This document shows positions 16,369-26,190 of a stretch of DNA of 41,482 nucleotides, piece after piece; the first letter of the stretch is position 1; each line of letters opens with the position of its first letter. The notes beneath the pieces were generated by a model, which was given only the letters and a program-made list of their open reading frames with translations, did no database searches and had not been told where the DNA came from. Origin of the DNA: Persephonella sp. GTDB taxonomy: Bacteria > Aquificota > Aquificia > Aquificales > Hydrogenothermaceae. The stretch is taken from assembly GCA_030949555.1 (NCBI GenBank), contig JAUZSJ010000059.1, positions 1-41,482 on the forward strand, given 5' to 3'. Position numbers and translations under genes: made by a program.

Positions 16369-19300
16369 ATCGTCTGTATCTTTCTATTTCTGTATGCAGC
16401 AGCTATCACAATAACAACCACAGCAACAGCCCAATATACCCATGTAGGCACAGGTATCGGGTCTCCAGCTGCATAAGAATGCAGTCCTGACAGGTAGTAA
16501 TTAACCCCAAAATAGGTCATCAGCACTGAAGAAAATCCTACTACAGACAAAACAGCAAACAGATAGGTTGACCTGAGCCATGGAACAAGTCGTGTATGCA
16601 CTATAAACGTATAAACAAGAATAGTAACCAGTGCCCATGTTTCTTTAGGGTCCCACCCCCAGTATCTACCCCATGACTCATTAGCCCATGCTCCTCCAAG
16701 GAAATTACCTACTGTAATAAGAGAAAGACCTATTATAATAGACATCTCATTAATTCTTGTAGCTTCTAATATAGAGATGGTTATCTGTCTCTGTTTTTCA
16801 TCCTCTTTTTTTGGGTTTCTTACAATAAACAACAGCAGTGTTATAAACCCAAGTAGGGCAGAAAGACCCAAAAATCCATAACTTGCAGTAATCACAGAAA
16901 CATGGATAGTAAGCCAGTAAGACTTGAGAACAGGAACAATAGTTGTTATCTGTGGGTCCATCCAGCTCAGGTGGGCAACAAAAAGGGTAAGACCTGACAG
17001 AATACCTGTTGTTGCAACAGCAAAGTGGGGACTGTTTTGCAAAGACAATACCTGCTAATATTATCGTCCATGCTATATAAATCATAGATTCATAACCATT
17101 GCTCCATGGGGCATGTCCAGATATATACCATCTCAATCCCAGATTAAAAGTATGAAGTAAAAATCCAGCAACCAACACAGCAAGAACGGTTTTTGTCGGA
17201 ATAGAAAGGTCTAAAGAAGGCTTAATCAGTTTTACAAATATCAAAATCAGCAGAGTTAATCCTGCAAACAGATAAACAAATATAAGTCTCTCAAATAAGT
17301 TCAGTCTGTTATACAGTATTTCCGCCTTTATCTTTGTTTCTGAAGGATAGACTTCAGCCCCATTTATCTTTTGGTATTCTTTTATCTTTTCTAAAAATCT
17401 ATCTGCAAAGCTCCAGTCTCCTTCCTTAATGCCCTTTTCAACAGCAGCAAAATAGCCTATCAGCAGCAGCCTTATATTGTGAGACTCTTTTTCAGGAAAC
17501 TTTTCAACAGCTGACTGAGGACTATACCACGTGTGGTTAGGGTCTCCTTTCAGAGGGAATATTCTAAATAGCTCCCCTGTGAAAACCATATACATAATGT
17601 TTATCCTTTCATCAACCTTTATAAGTTCTTTGTCAAACTGGTTTCTCCTTGCAGGCTTTTTTCTCTTTGCCTGCTCAACAGCCTGATACAGTTTGTAATT
17701 TCCATCTTCATCAAAAGCTTTATAAAAAGGAAAGTATCTATCTTTCATAGGTATCCCTAACATCTTTTTATTGCTGGGTGGGACACCTTTATCACAGGAA
17801 TAACCTGCCAGTATCTTGGCATAACAAGCATTCCTAAGACTATCTGATTGTGGCTCAGACCATAAAAAGAGGTTCTCTTTGATATTTTGTTTAAAACATC
17901 TATAGACAGGGTATCTATCGGTTCTATTCTTCCGTCAAAACCCTGAGTAAGAAGAGTTCCAAACTTTTCTGCATGTTCTTTGCTTATATTTTTAACCTGC
18001 TTTATAACCTGCTCCAGAGGCATTTTTAATGGGTCTTCCTCAGCCATAGATGGATAAAACAGCGTAAAGAAAAGCAGAAAAACTCCAACTATCTTTTCTA
18101 CTTTCATTCTTGCAAGTCTTCCAAAACGGGAGTGTGGATTAAGCAGGTTCAAAAACAGACCTAAAGCGAGGAGAGTATACCCTATGTATGTTGGTATCTT
18201 CCCCGGGTCGTGATTAACAGAAAGAATCGTTCCTTTTTCATCAGGGTCATAAGAAGACTGGAAAAACTTGTATCCACCATATTCTAATGTGTGGTTCATG
18301 TATATTCTGTATTCAAACTCTTTATTCCTCTCTGGGTCTTTAACTACAACTAAACTTTCTGCAAGAAGAAGGTCTCATTGAACCGGGATACCTTTCAACA
18401 ATAAAGTCTTTGAGGTATATATAAAAAGGCAGATTTATAATTTTTGCCCCCCACGAAAGGGTCAGCTTTATGTCTTTCATGTCCAGAGTAACAGGTTCAC
18501 CGACAACATTGGCTCTCATTCCTCCTCCTAACAGCTTAACAATCTTTTTCTCACCGTCATAGCTGAGTTCAACCACCAAGGCCCCTCTGCTCTCACCTAC
18601 TTTTACAGAGCTTCCTGAAACGGGAACCACATCAACTCTGCCAGACAGAACTGCCTGATGGATTACAAATCTGTATCCATCAACTGTATACATTCTTCTG
18701 CTCTTTAGCACCACCTCTTTGTTTTCTGGAATCTCTCCAGACTGCTGGGTATCCATATCAAAAAATCTAACAGCTCTGTTAGAAACTATAAAAAACTTTC
18801 CATCCTTTATGGATAGGGACAGATAGCTTTTCTCTCCACTGTTTACTTCTTTTCCAAAACTAAAAACAAAATCATCTGAGTCTATCACTTCACCATACTT
18901 TAGAATTTTTTTAACTGGCTGACCGTCTACAAGAAAAACAACAGAAATCATAGGCTGACCTTTTTCATCAGATACAATCTTCTTTTCTGCCACTGGATAA
19001 TAATCTACATATCTGACAGTAATCTCTTTATTCCCTATCTTTATGCTTTCTTCAAAACTGTTCACAAATTTCCATATAGATGAAAGATACAGTTTTTTCT
19101 CTTTCTGGACTGTAACGTTCCCTGATTGAGCTGTAATCTGAAGAAAAGCATCTGATGAGACAAGTCTGTTACTCTCTGAATTTTCCCTTATATGCAAAAT
19201 CCCCTTCGTAACCTGTATATCTGGTGAGGGCTGCTCCTAAAAATATAATTAGAAAAGATACATGAAATATAAACGCAGGCAGTTTTTTAGGTTGCCACAT

Positions 19301-19515
19301 TTTATACTTGATAATATTTCCCACAAGATTAATAGCAAGCAAAATCCACAGAATCTCAAACCATCTCGCACCGTAAACCAAAGCCCATGCTGTTTCACTG
19401 CCAAAATCGTTCTCAATAAAAGTTGCAAACCCTATAGAAACGGCAAAAGAAAGACAAGAATGAGCATAAACTCTATGGAAGTAATCTCTTCTAAAATCAG
19501 TTTTATATATCTCAT
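16365..19515 (-). CDS. ccsBA: CcsBA (ResB-ResC fusion), cytochrome c synthase (frameshifted)
   Basis: The ATG at 19515 (MRYIKLILEEITSIEFMLI) follows GGAG. Repairing breaks near 19440, 19190, 18360, 17760 and 17000 gives one protein of about 1050 residues. The N-terminal CcsB/ResB part has GFATFIENDFGSETAWALVY and a large periplasmic domain, then NHTLEYGGYKFFQSSYDPD. The C-terminal CcsA/ResC part carries the heme-handling WWD motif (WANESWGRYWGWDPKETWA) and conserved histidines in transmembrane helices (LLHTFNLGLRWYISGH, VAHLSWMDP). CcsBA moves heme across the inner membrane and attaches it to CxxCH motifs. NirS, NapB and the nirN-like protein here need it. The fused form is usual in epsilonproteobacteria and Aquificota. 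Confidence 0.88.
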
Positions 19516-19600
19516 GCAAAAACTCCTTACGTTGTAAACAGGTTGTTAATCTTATTACCAGATTATGAAAATTACGTGAAATTGTATAACAGTTTACCTT

Positions 19601-19630
19601 TTGAAAAAAAGGGTGTATCTTGTTTATGAT
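19601..19630 (+). promoter_or_regulatory. Promoter of the MTH1187-rad50 operon
   Basis: TTGAAA (19601-19606), 18-base spacer, TATGAT (19625-19630), giving a transcript start near 19637 and a leader of about 16 bases with a GGAGG ribosome site. Confidence 0.6.
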
Positions 19631-19652
19631 ATCTACAAAAAAGGAGGGCAAC

Positions 19653-19966
19653 ATGTCTGTATTGGTTGAGTTTTCATGTTTCCTACAGACAAAGGGGAAA
19701 GTGTCAGTCAGTATGTTTCCCGAATAATAAAGATGATAGATGAATCAGGCATCCCATACAAACTGACACCTATGGGAACAGTGTTTGAAGTTGAAAGTAT
19801 AGAGGAGGCTCTGCAGATAATAGACAGAGCATACAAACAGCTTGAACCTGACTGTAACAGGGTTTACTCAGTAGTAAAATTTGATATAAGAAAAGGTCGC
19901 AGTGGAAGATTAGAACAGAAGATAAAATCTGTAGAACAAAAATTAGGGAAGAGAATTAAAAAATGA
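19653..19966 (+). CDS. MTH1187-family thiamin-binding protein (one frameshift)
   Basis: The ATG at 19653 follows AAGGAGGGCAAC and reads MSVLVEFS; one base is missing near 19674, after which MFPTDKGESVSQYVSRII, IPYKLTPMGTVFEVES and RKGRSGRLEQKIKSVE follow. This is the MTH1187/YqgV (DUF77) family, small cytoplasmic ferredoxin-like proteins that bind thiamin or related pyrimidine compounds. About 104 residues, normal for the family. The stop overlaps the rad50 ATG by four bases, so the two are co-translated, although no functional link is known. Confidence 0.87.
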
Positions 19967-22647
19967 TTATAAAAAGGTTGAGACTCCAGAACTTTCTGTC
20001 CCATAAAAATACAGATATAGAGTTTGCTGAGAATGGAATTACTGTCTTCACTGGAGAAAACGGAGCTGGGAAGAGTTCTATAATAGAGGGTATCGTTTTC
20101 TGTCTGTTTGGTAAGACAGACAGGGGTAATCTGTCAGAACTTATCAGCTGGGGGAGAAACAGGGCAACACTTGAACTTGAGTTCAGAAAGGGCAGAGATT
20201 TATACAAAATAGAAAGAGTAATTGAGATTAAAGGCAAGAAAGCTTTTTCCAGTGGTGTCGTATACAAGTACGAAAAGGGAAGATACATTCCTTATTACCA
20301 GAAAAATATATCAAAAGAGATACCAAAACTGACAGGAATATCCCAGAAGACGTTTTATTCGTCGGTTCTTGTTAAACAGGGAGACATAGAAGGCCTTCTG
20401 AATCTTCCTCCACGGGAAAGGGCTAAGGTATTTGAGGACATACTGGATATGACCCTTTATCAGATTATATCCGAAGCAGCCGGACAAAAGAAAAGAGCTA
20501 TCCGTTCTCAGGTAGAAGTCCTAAAAAACTCTACTGGAGACACATCACAGATAAAGGAAGAGCTGAAAAAGATAAACCATCATGTATCTGAAAAAAGTTC
20601 TCAAAAGAAACAGTTAGAGGAAAGATTAAAAGAATTTGATAGAATACACAGAGAGAAAAAGTCAGCACTGGAAACCCTTATAAAGGAAAGGGAAAATAAT
20701 ATAAAAAACCTATCAAAATTAGAAAAAGCTAAAGAGCTCCTGAAAATGGCAACAAAACAGAGAGACAGCCTGAAGAAAAAAATTACAGAAATAGAAAAGT
20801 TAGAGAAAAAATTGCCTGAGCTTGAGAGTCATGTCAAAAAGTTAAAAAAATTAGAGGAGGACCTTGAAAGAATAGGAGAGATAGAGCTTATAAAGGAAAA
20901 AATAAAACAGATCAGTGAAAAGATAGAAGAGTACAGAAAAAAGGAAGAAACCGTTAAAAATCTGGAGAATTTAGCTATTCAGTTTACAGAAGCAGAAAAA
21001 AAACTTTCTGAGCTAAAAGAAAAACTGAAAAAAATAGAAAAAATAAAAGGAGAGTTAGAAACAGTTATAAAACAGACAGATTTAATAGATAGAAAATCTG
21101 AAGAAATTCTTAAAAAGCTTTCTCAGGTACTTTCAGAGCTTGTTAACTACAGGAATAGCTACTTTATCCTGAAGGACAACCCTCTTACGATTGAACAGTT
21201 CCTGAAAAATAATGAAGACAAAATAAACCAGCTTCAGACAAAAAGAGACCAGATAAAAGAAAAAAAGGGCAGTCTGAAAGCATATGGAGAAGAGCTAAAA
21301 AACAGGATAAACAACATTCAGAGTATAGAAGGCAAATGTCCAACCTGTAGTAGACCTTTAGACCAGCATACAAAAGAGGAAATTCTCAAAGAGATACAGG
21401 ATGAGCTGACAAAAAGAAGAGAGGAATACAGAAGTCTAAATAAAGAAGAGAAGGAAATAGATAAAAGTTTAGATACAGAGCTGAGAAAATCCAGAAATTA
21501 TTGAAAGAGTTCAGAGAGCTTTTTGATAAATACACAGAACTGAAAAAAGAACAGAGACAGAGCTTAAGATAAAACTGACAACATTAAATAACAGGATAAA
21601 GAGTGCAGACAGCCTTCAAGCAGAGGAAAAAAATTTAGAGAGCTTTCTGAATAAAAACAGAGAAAAATATCAGAAATTCAGAGAGGCAAAAAGTTTTATC
21701 CAGTCTATCAACATTAAAAATCTGGAAAACAGATTTGCACAGCTTAAAGAAAAAGAGAGCTTTGTAAAAAAGATCTTGAAGGAAAAGATAAAAAAAGCCT
21801 GAAAGAAGAAATTGCAGAGCTAAAAAAAGAGGAAGAAGAGTACCAGAAAATTTTACAGGTTGTTTCCCAGAAAGAAGATATTATTTCAGAGCTAAAAACA
21901 ACAGACAGAGAGATAGAAAGACTGAAAAGTATTATTTCAGAAACCTCTAAGATTTTAATTGAGGAGAAAGTTTTAGAATCAAAAATCTCCTCTGCAAAGT
22001 CAGAGTTAGAAAGCATAGAAAAAAAAGTAAGGGAAACATCAGATAATATAAGCAGGATAAAAGAGGAAATAGGAAAACTAAGAGGAATAAAGGAAAGTTT
22101 AGAAAAGGAAGTGAAGAAAGCAGAAGAGAGATTAAAAGAGACAGAAAAGTTAGAAAAAAAAGCAGAAATGTACGAGAAGATAGAGCATGCCTTAGGTCCA
22201 AGAGGGATACAGAAGCTGATAAGGGAAAATGCGATGTACGAACTTCCCCAGATAACAAACACAATCTTTTCCCATTTTGGATTTCCTTTTCAGCAGATTA
22301 GATTTTCAGAAGATTTTGAGATACAGCTGCTTATTCCTTCTGTAGAAAGAACGGACAGATATATATCTGTTAGCTCTATAAGCGGAGGACAGAGAGTAGC
22401 ACTTGGACTTGCACTGAGGCTTGCCGTCGGAAGATTTCTATCATCAAAAGCTGAATTTCTTATATTAGACGAACCAACCATACACCTTGACCAGCAGAGA
22501 AGAAGCGAACTTGTTAACATACTGATAAGTCTGAAGAAAAAACAGCTGGTAAAACAGCTGATACTTGTTACGCACGACACAGAAATTGAAGATGCAGCAG
22601 ATAATATATACCATGTTGAAAATGGATTTATAAAATTTGCTGTATAA
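19963..22647 (+). CDS. rad50: Rad50/SbcC-type SMC ATPase, archaeal-like (frameshifted)
   Basis: N-terminal Walker A GENGAGKSS at 31-39 and FLSHKNTDIEF identify a Rad50/SbcC ATPase. Long heptad-rich coiled coils surround a zinc hook CPTC (Cys459, Cys462). The C-terminal lobe has the signature SISGGQRVALGLALRLA and Walker B FLILDEPTIHLD, then VTHDTEIED. Breaks near 21500, 21560 and 21770 interrupt the second coiled coil. The rebuilt length of about 895 residues is close to archaeal Rad50 (about 880) and shorter than E. coli SbcC (about 1050). Rad50 works with the Mre11 nuclease in double-strand-break repair; no mre11 is adjacent here. It is co-translated with the upstream thiamin-binding gene. 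Confidence 0.9.
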
Positions 22648-22682
22648 ATTTGTAAAACCTTGAAAAATCAAGCTCAAAAAAC

Positions 22683-22710
22683 TTGACATTTAATTTATTT
22701 ATAATATAAA
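22683..22710 (+). promoter_or_regulatory. Promoter of the HU gene
   Basis: A consensus TTGACA (22683-22688) is followed after 16 bases by TATAAA (22705-22710), predicting a start near 22717 and a leader of about 68 bases. The overlapping TATAAT at 22700 would leave only an 11-base spacer. Confidence 0.75.
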
Positions 22711-22730
22711 TTAAAAGTATCAATAACTTG

Positions 22731-22753
22731 CCCCGAAATTAAATATTCAGGGG
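22731..22753 (+). other. Hairpin in the HU mRNA leader
   Basis: CCCCGAA (22731-22737) can pair with TTC-A-GGGG (22746-22753), a seven-base-pair stem with one bulged A, starting near the predicted 5' end. It ends 32 bases before the ATG, so it would stabilise the mRNA rather than hide the ribosome site. Confidence 0.45.
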
Positions 22754-22784
22754 AAGAAAATTATTTTTTTAAGGAGGGTCAGAT

Positions 22785-23057
22785 ATGACAAAAGCTGAAT
22801 TAGTAGCAAAAGTAGCAGCACAGGCAGGTGTAACAAAAGCATCGGCAGAGAGATGTGTAAATGCTTTTGTTGCAGCTCTTACAGAAGCACTGGAAAAAGG
22901 AGAAAGGGTTGCTCTTCCAGGTCTTGGTGTATTCAACGTTAAAGAAAGAAAAGCAAGAAAAGGTAGAAACCCAAGAACTGGAGAAGTTATTGAAATTCCT
23001 GCAAGGAAGGTAGTTACATTCCATCCAGCAAAAGCTCTGAAAGAAAGAGTTAAGTAA
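22785..23057 (+). CDS. hup: HU-family DNA-binding protein
   Basis: A 90-residue bacterial histone-like protein: [18 protein letters not shown] at the N-terminus, [18 protein letters not shown] in the core, and the DNA-binding arm [19 protein letters not shown] ending [12 protein letters not shown]. It bends and compacts DNA as a dimer. The ribosome site AAGGAGGG is ideally spaced, and a consensus promoter and a strong hairpin terminator flank the gene, indicating a highly expressed single-gene unit. A Cys at position 24 is unusual for HU. Confidence 0.96.
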   Translation: MTKAELVAKVAAQAGVTKASAERCVNAFVAALTEALEKGERVALPGLGVFNVKERKARKGRNPRTGEVIEIPARKVVTFHPAKALKERVK

Positions 23058-23068
23058 TCTAAATAGAT

Positions 23069-23090
23069 GGGAGGATATTCCTCCCTCTTT
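23069..23090 (+). terminator. Rho-independent terminator after HU
   Basis: GGGAGGA (23069-23075), TAT loop, TCCTCCC (23079-23085), then TCTTT. A perfect 7-bp GC-rich stem with a short T tract; it ends only 8 bases before the rsuA start, so rsuA may depend on readthrough. Confidence 0.65.
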
Positions 23091-23098
23091 AAACAGAT

Positions 23099-23830
23099 TT
23101 GAAAAGAATCAGACTGGATAGATTACTGTCAAATGCAGGCATAGGTTCAAGAAAAGAAGTCAGGTTACTGATAAAAGAGGGGAGAGTTAGTGTCAATAAT
23201 ATACCTGTAAAAAATTCTTCCTTTCAGGTAGATTTAGAAAAAGATGCAGTATGTGTTGATGGGGAGTCTGTACTGTTCAAAAAAAATCATTACCTCATGT
23301 TCAATAAGCCATCTGGTTACATTACAGCAACGGAAGATAAATATCTACCAACGGTTATGGAATTTTTCTCTTCACTGCCATTTTACAAAAAACTGTTCCC
23401 TGTTGGTAGACTTGATATAGATACAGAAGGTCTTCTTATAATAACGGATGACGGTACACTTGCCCACAGAGTTTCCCATCCGAAATGGGAATTAGAAAAG
23501 GAGTACTATGCAGTTGTAAAAGGTAATATAAAGGATACTGATTATGCCAGATATCAGCAGGAAGGAATAAAACTGAAAGATTACAAAACAAAACCTTTTA
23601 AAATAAAAGTTATCTCTGCATCAGGCAAAAAATCAGAAATAACAATAACAGTAAAAGAGGGTAAGTATCACATAGTAAAAAGAATAATGGAAAAGTTAGG
23701 ACATTCTGTTCTTTATCTTAAACGTATCAGAGTTGGTTCCGTTAAGTTGGACAAAAATCTTCTATCAGGTGAGTTCAGAGAATTGACAGATAAGGAAATT
23801 AAACAGTTAAAACAGGCTGTAAATCTGTAA
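23099..23830 (+). CDS. rsuA: RsuA-type rRNA pseudouridine synthase
   Basis: A 243-residue protein starting at TTG (no in-frame ATG earlier). Residues 1-60 are an S4 RNA-binding domain (RLDRLLSNAGIGSRKEV). The catalytic domain has FNKPSGYITATED and GRLDIDTEGLLIITDDG with the catalytic Asp, and ends with the RsuA/RluB basic tail (KYHIVKRIMEKLGHSVLYL). Length and the PTVMEFFSSLP-x-VGRLD spacing favour RsuA (16S rRNA U516) over RluB/RluE, but the paralogues are not fully separable by eye. It sits between the HU terminator and the MFS gene, 10 bases from the latter. Confidence 0.85.
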   Translation: MKRIRLDRLLSNAGIGSRKEVRLLIKEGRVSVNNIPVKNSSFQVDLEKDAVCVDGESVLFKKNHYLMFNKPSGYITATEDKYLPTVMEFFSSLPFYKKLFPVGRLDIDTEGLLIITDDGTLAHRVSHPKWELEKEYYAVVKGNIKDTDYARYQQEGIKLKDYKTKPFKIKVISASGKKSEITITVKEGKYHIVKRIMEKLGHSVLYLKRIRVGSVKLDKNLLSGEFRELTDKEIKQLKQAVNL

Positions 23831-23840
23831 GGGCTGAAAG

Positions 23841-24989
23841 TTGAACAAAATCAGAGTTTTTTCCTGGGCTTTGTTTGATTTTGCAGAAACAGTATTTTCA
23901 TCAAACATAATCTCTGTGTTTTTTCCCCTCTGGATTGTAAATACACTTGGGGGAAGTTCTTATCACTACTCCTTTGTTTATTCTGTTTCAATCGTAATCT
24001 CCATAATACTCGGCATAATTTCAGGAAAGATGGCCGACGAAAAAGGACTGAAAGACAGATTTTTTAAACTTTTCGTTATTGGGGTGATTTTTCTTATCTT
24101 TTCTCTATACTTCATTAAATCACTCATTCCTGCCCTTACATTATTTCTGTTCATGAACATACTTTATCAACAGAGTCTCATCTTTTATAACTCACTCCTT
24201 GAAGATATATCAGGAGGAAAAAACAGAGGTGTTGTATCCGGTTCAGGAATTGGGATAGGTTATGTTGGTGGTGTTGTCAGTCTTCTTCTTGCAAACTACC
24301 TTTCTGATACACCTTCCCAGACATTCCTGATTACAGCTATTATCTTTTCCCTTTTTGCTCTACCTTCACTTATTTTTGTAAAAATCCCAAAAAGAAGAAC
24401 TGTTCCCGTCAATATCAGGGAGTTGTTCAGAGAAAAAAGATTTTTCCTCTTTTTACTGTCTGTACTATTTCTCACAGATGCTGCTCATGGATTGATAATA
24501 TTTATGTCCGTTTATCTGAACAAGGTTTTTAACATGTCCCAGTCTGAAATTGTTAATATCATTGCTTTTGCAGGTATATTTGCCATTGTATCAGCACCTG
24601 TTGCAGGGTACATTCTGGATAAAATAAGTCCTGCAGAATTTATGAAATTTCTCTTTATTGGTTGGATAACTGGTTTTATTTTTCTTTTCTTTTCCAACAG
24701 TACAACTATATACCTCGTTGGAATAATGTTTGGAATTTTACTGTCTTCACTGTGGACAACAATAAGACTTGTTGTCATTGAGATATCTCCATACGAACAG
24801 CTTACGACAAGATTTGCCCTTATGGCTCTCTCTGAGAGAATGGCAAGTATAGTTTCACCTTTAACATGGGGAGTTATTATATTCTTTTTAGGGGAGAATG
24901 TGTTTTCCTACAAAATAGCAGCTATTACCCTCTCTGTATTCCCCCTCATAGGTTTCCTCATATATCTGAGATTTTTAAGACTTACCTGA
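23841..24989 (+). CDS. UMF1-family MFS transporter
   Basis: A 382-residue inner-membrane protein starting at TTG, with about 12 transmembrane helices. It begins SWALFDFAETVFSSNIISV, the conserved W-A-x-Y/F-D-x-A-x-x-x-F/Y opening of the UMF1/Atg22-like major facilitator family, and has a loop-2 motif GKMADEKGLKDRFF. Substrate is unknown; Atg22 relatives export amino acids in yeast, which says little here. It follows rsuA by 10 bases and meets the cupredoxin gene tail-to-tail with an 8-base overlap. Confidence 0.82.
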   Translation: MNKIRVFSWALFDFAETVFSSNIISVFFPLWIVNTLGGSSYHYSFVYSVSIVISIILGIISGKMADEKGLKDRFFKLFVIGVIFLIFSLYFIKSLIPALTLFLFMNILYQQSLIFYNSLLEDISGGKNRGVVSGSGIGIGYVGGVVSLLLANYLSDTPSQTFLITAIIFSLFALPSLIFVKIPKRRTVPVNIRELFREKRFFLFLLSVLFLTDAAHGLIIFMSVYLNKVFNMSQSEIVNIIAFAGIFAIVSAPVAGYILDKISPAEFMKFLFIGWITGFIFLFFSNSTTIYLVGIMFGILLSSLWTTIRLVVIEISPYEQLTTRFALMALSERMASIVSPLTWGVIIFFLGENVFSYKIAAITLSVFPLIGFLIYLRFLRLT

Positions 24990-25356
24990 CATGTATCACT
25001 CCATTTGTTGGGAAAATTCCTGAACAGTAGGGACAGGTAAAAACAAAATCACCGGGATAAATCATCTTTACCTTTATCTCTTTTGTCTGACCCTTTTTTA
25101 TGTTTTTAACCATAACATCGTAAGGAGGAAGAATATAAAAGCAGTGTCCAACATTTTGATTTCCAAATCCTGCACTTATTCCATCATCTAACGCTGTAAT
25201 TTTAAACAGAATCACCTGACCACGGGAAACTGTTATATCATTGGGCTTATATCCATCTTTTGAAACCCCGATGTTTACAACAAGGTCAGGTTTCTCTTCT
25301 GTTTGCGTACATGAAAAGACAAAAACACTAACCAACAGTAGAAGAAGTACTTTCAT
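24982..25356 (-). CDS. Cupredoxin-fold lipoprotein with CuA-like Cys pair
   Basis: Begins MKVLLLLLVSVFVFSC, a lipoprotein leader. The rest is a cupredoxin-type beta sandwich: YKPNDITVSRGQVILFKI, then GHCFYILPPYDVMVKNIKKGQ and YPGDFVFTCPYCSGIFP-TNG. The last segment resembles the copper loop of CuA/COX2-type cupredoxins (C-x-x-x-C-G), here C-P-Y-C-S-G, and a His and Cys precede it (GHC). The exact copper type cannot be told; the terminal His and Met of CuA are missing. I chose the ATG at 25356 over the TTG at 25365. Likely inner- or outer-membrane-anchored on the periplasmic side. It overlaps the upstream small gene's end closely and shares its operon. Confidence 0.72.
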   Translation of the reverse strand: MKVLLLLLVSVFVFSCTQTEEKPDLVVNIGVSKDGYKPNDITVSRGQVILFKITALDDGISAGFGNQNVGHCFYILPPYDVMVKNIKKGQTKEIKVKMIYPGDFVFTCPYCSGIFPTNGVIHVR

Positions 25357-25361
25357 ATCTC

Positions 25362-25604
25362 TCAAGGGGTTTCTCTTAGCTTCTCTAATTTATCTTTTAT
25401 AAACTCTATCTGCTTTCTTAGAATCTCTTTTTCTTCTTTGCTGTCAGAACTTTTTATTCTGCTTTTAATCTGCTCAATCTCTTCTTTATACCTTTTTATC
25501 TGTGAGATAATTTCCAGTCTAACATCTGAATTTATATGTTCCTGGGAAAATACCGGGGCATTAATGAGAACCACTGCAAGAAGCAACATTTTTAAGTATT
25601 TCAT
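25362..25604 (-). CDS. Small secreted coiled-coil protein
   Basis: An 80-residue protein with a signal peptide (MKYLKMLLLAVVLINAPVFS, cleavage after FSQ or nearby) and a charged helical rest with heptads (IISQIKRYKEEIEQIKSRIK, IEFIKDKLEKL). I do not recognise a family. Its start lies within the 3' end of coaE (44-base overlap) and its stop abuts the cupredoxin ATG, so it belongs to that operon. A periplasmic structural or chaperone role beside the cupredoxin is possible but unproven. Confidence 0.6.
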   Translation of the reverse strand: MKYLKMLLLAVVLINAPVFSQEHINSDVRLEIISQIKRYKEEIEQIKSRIKSSDSKEEKEILRKQIEFIKDKLEKLRETP

Positions 25605-26172
25605 ATATTTCTCTTACCTCTTTTTCTAACTCTTCTATAGAACCTGTGTTTTCTATCACAATATCTGCATATTTTATCTTTTCTTCAACAGGCATCTGAG
25701 CCTTTATTCTTTTTTCTGCCTCTTCTCTACTCAATCCTTTTTCTATTAATCTTTTGAGCTGAATATTCCGTGGAGCATAAACAACTATAATTATATCGTA
25801 ATTTTTATAGCTTCCCGTTTCTATCATAAGGGGAACTTCTGCTATTGCAACAGCTTCCGGGTCTTTTTTCTCTATCTTTTTAAAAAATTTTTCTATCTCT
25901 CTAAAAACGAGGGGATGCAATATCCCCTCTAATACTTTCCTTTTCTTTTCATTCTCAAAAATTACCTGTGCAACTTTTTTCCTGTCAACCTTACCTTCAG
26001 GGGTAAATACATCACCAAACTCTTCCCTTATTTTTTCCTTTATTTCTTCCTCCTCAAGAAGTTTATGAACAATCTTATCTGCACTTATAACATACGCACC
26101 AAACTCCTTAAATATACCTGCTACTGTTGACTTTCCTGTTCCTATTGAACCTGTTAATCCAACTTTTAACAT
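25561..26172 (-). CDS. coaE: CoaE, dephospho-CoA kinase
   Basis: A 203-residue P-loop kinase: MLKVGLTGSIGTGKSTVAG with the Walker A motif, then FGAYVISADKIVHKLL holding the conserved Asp, and VAIAEVPLMIETG in the CoA-binding half. It phosphorylates dephospho-CoA in the last step of CoA synthesis. The LID region GLSREEAEKRIKAQMPVEEK is typical. It starts 18 bases after the AdoMet synthetase gene. The C-terminus (NVASCSGSH) overlaps the next gene by 44 bases. Confidence 0.95.
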   Translation of the reverse strand: MLKVGLTGSIGTGKSTVAGIFKEFGAYVISADKIVHKLLEEEEIKEKIREEFGDVFTPEGKVDRKKVAQVIFENEKKRKVLEGILHPLVFREIEKFFKKIEKKDPEAVAIAEVPLMIETGSYKNYDIIIVVYAPRNIQLKRLIEKGLSREEAEKRIKAQMPVEEKIKYADIVIENTGSIEELEKEVREIYEILKNVASCSGSH

Positions 26173-26190
26173 AAGCCTGCCGCATTATTT

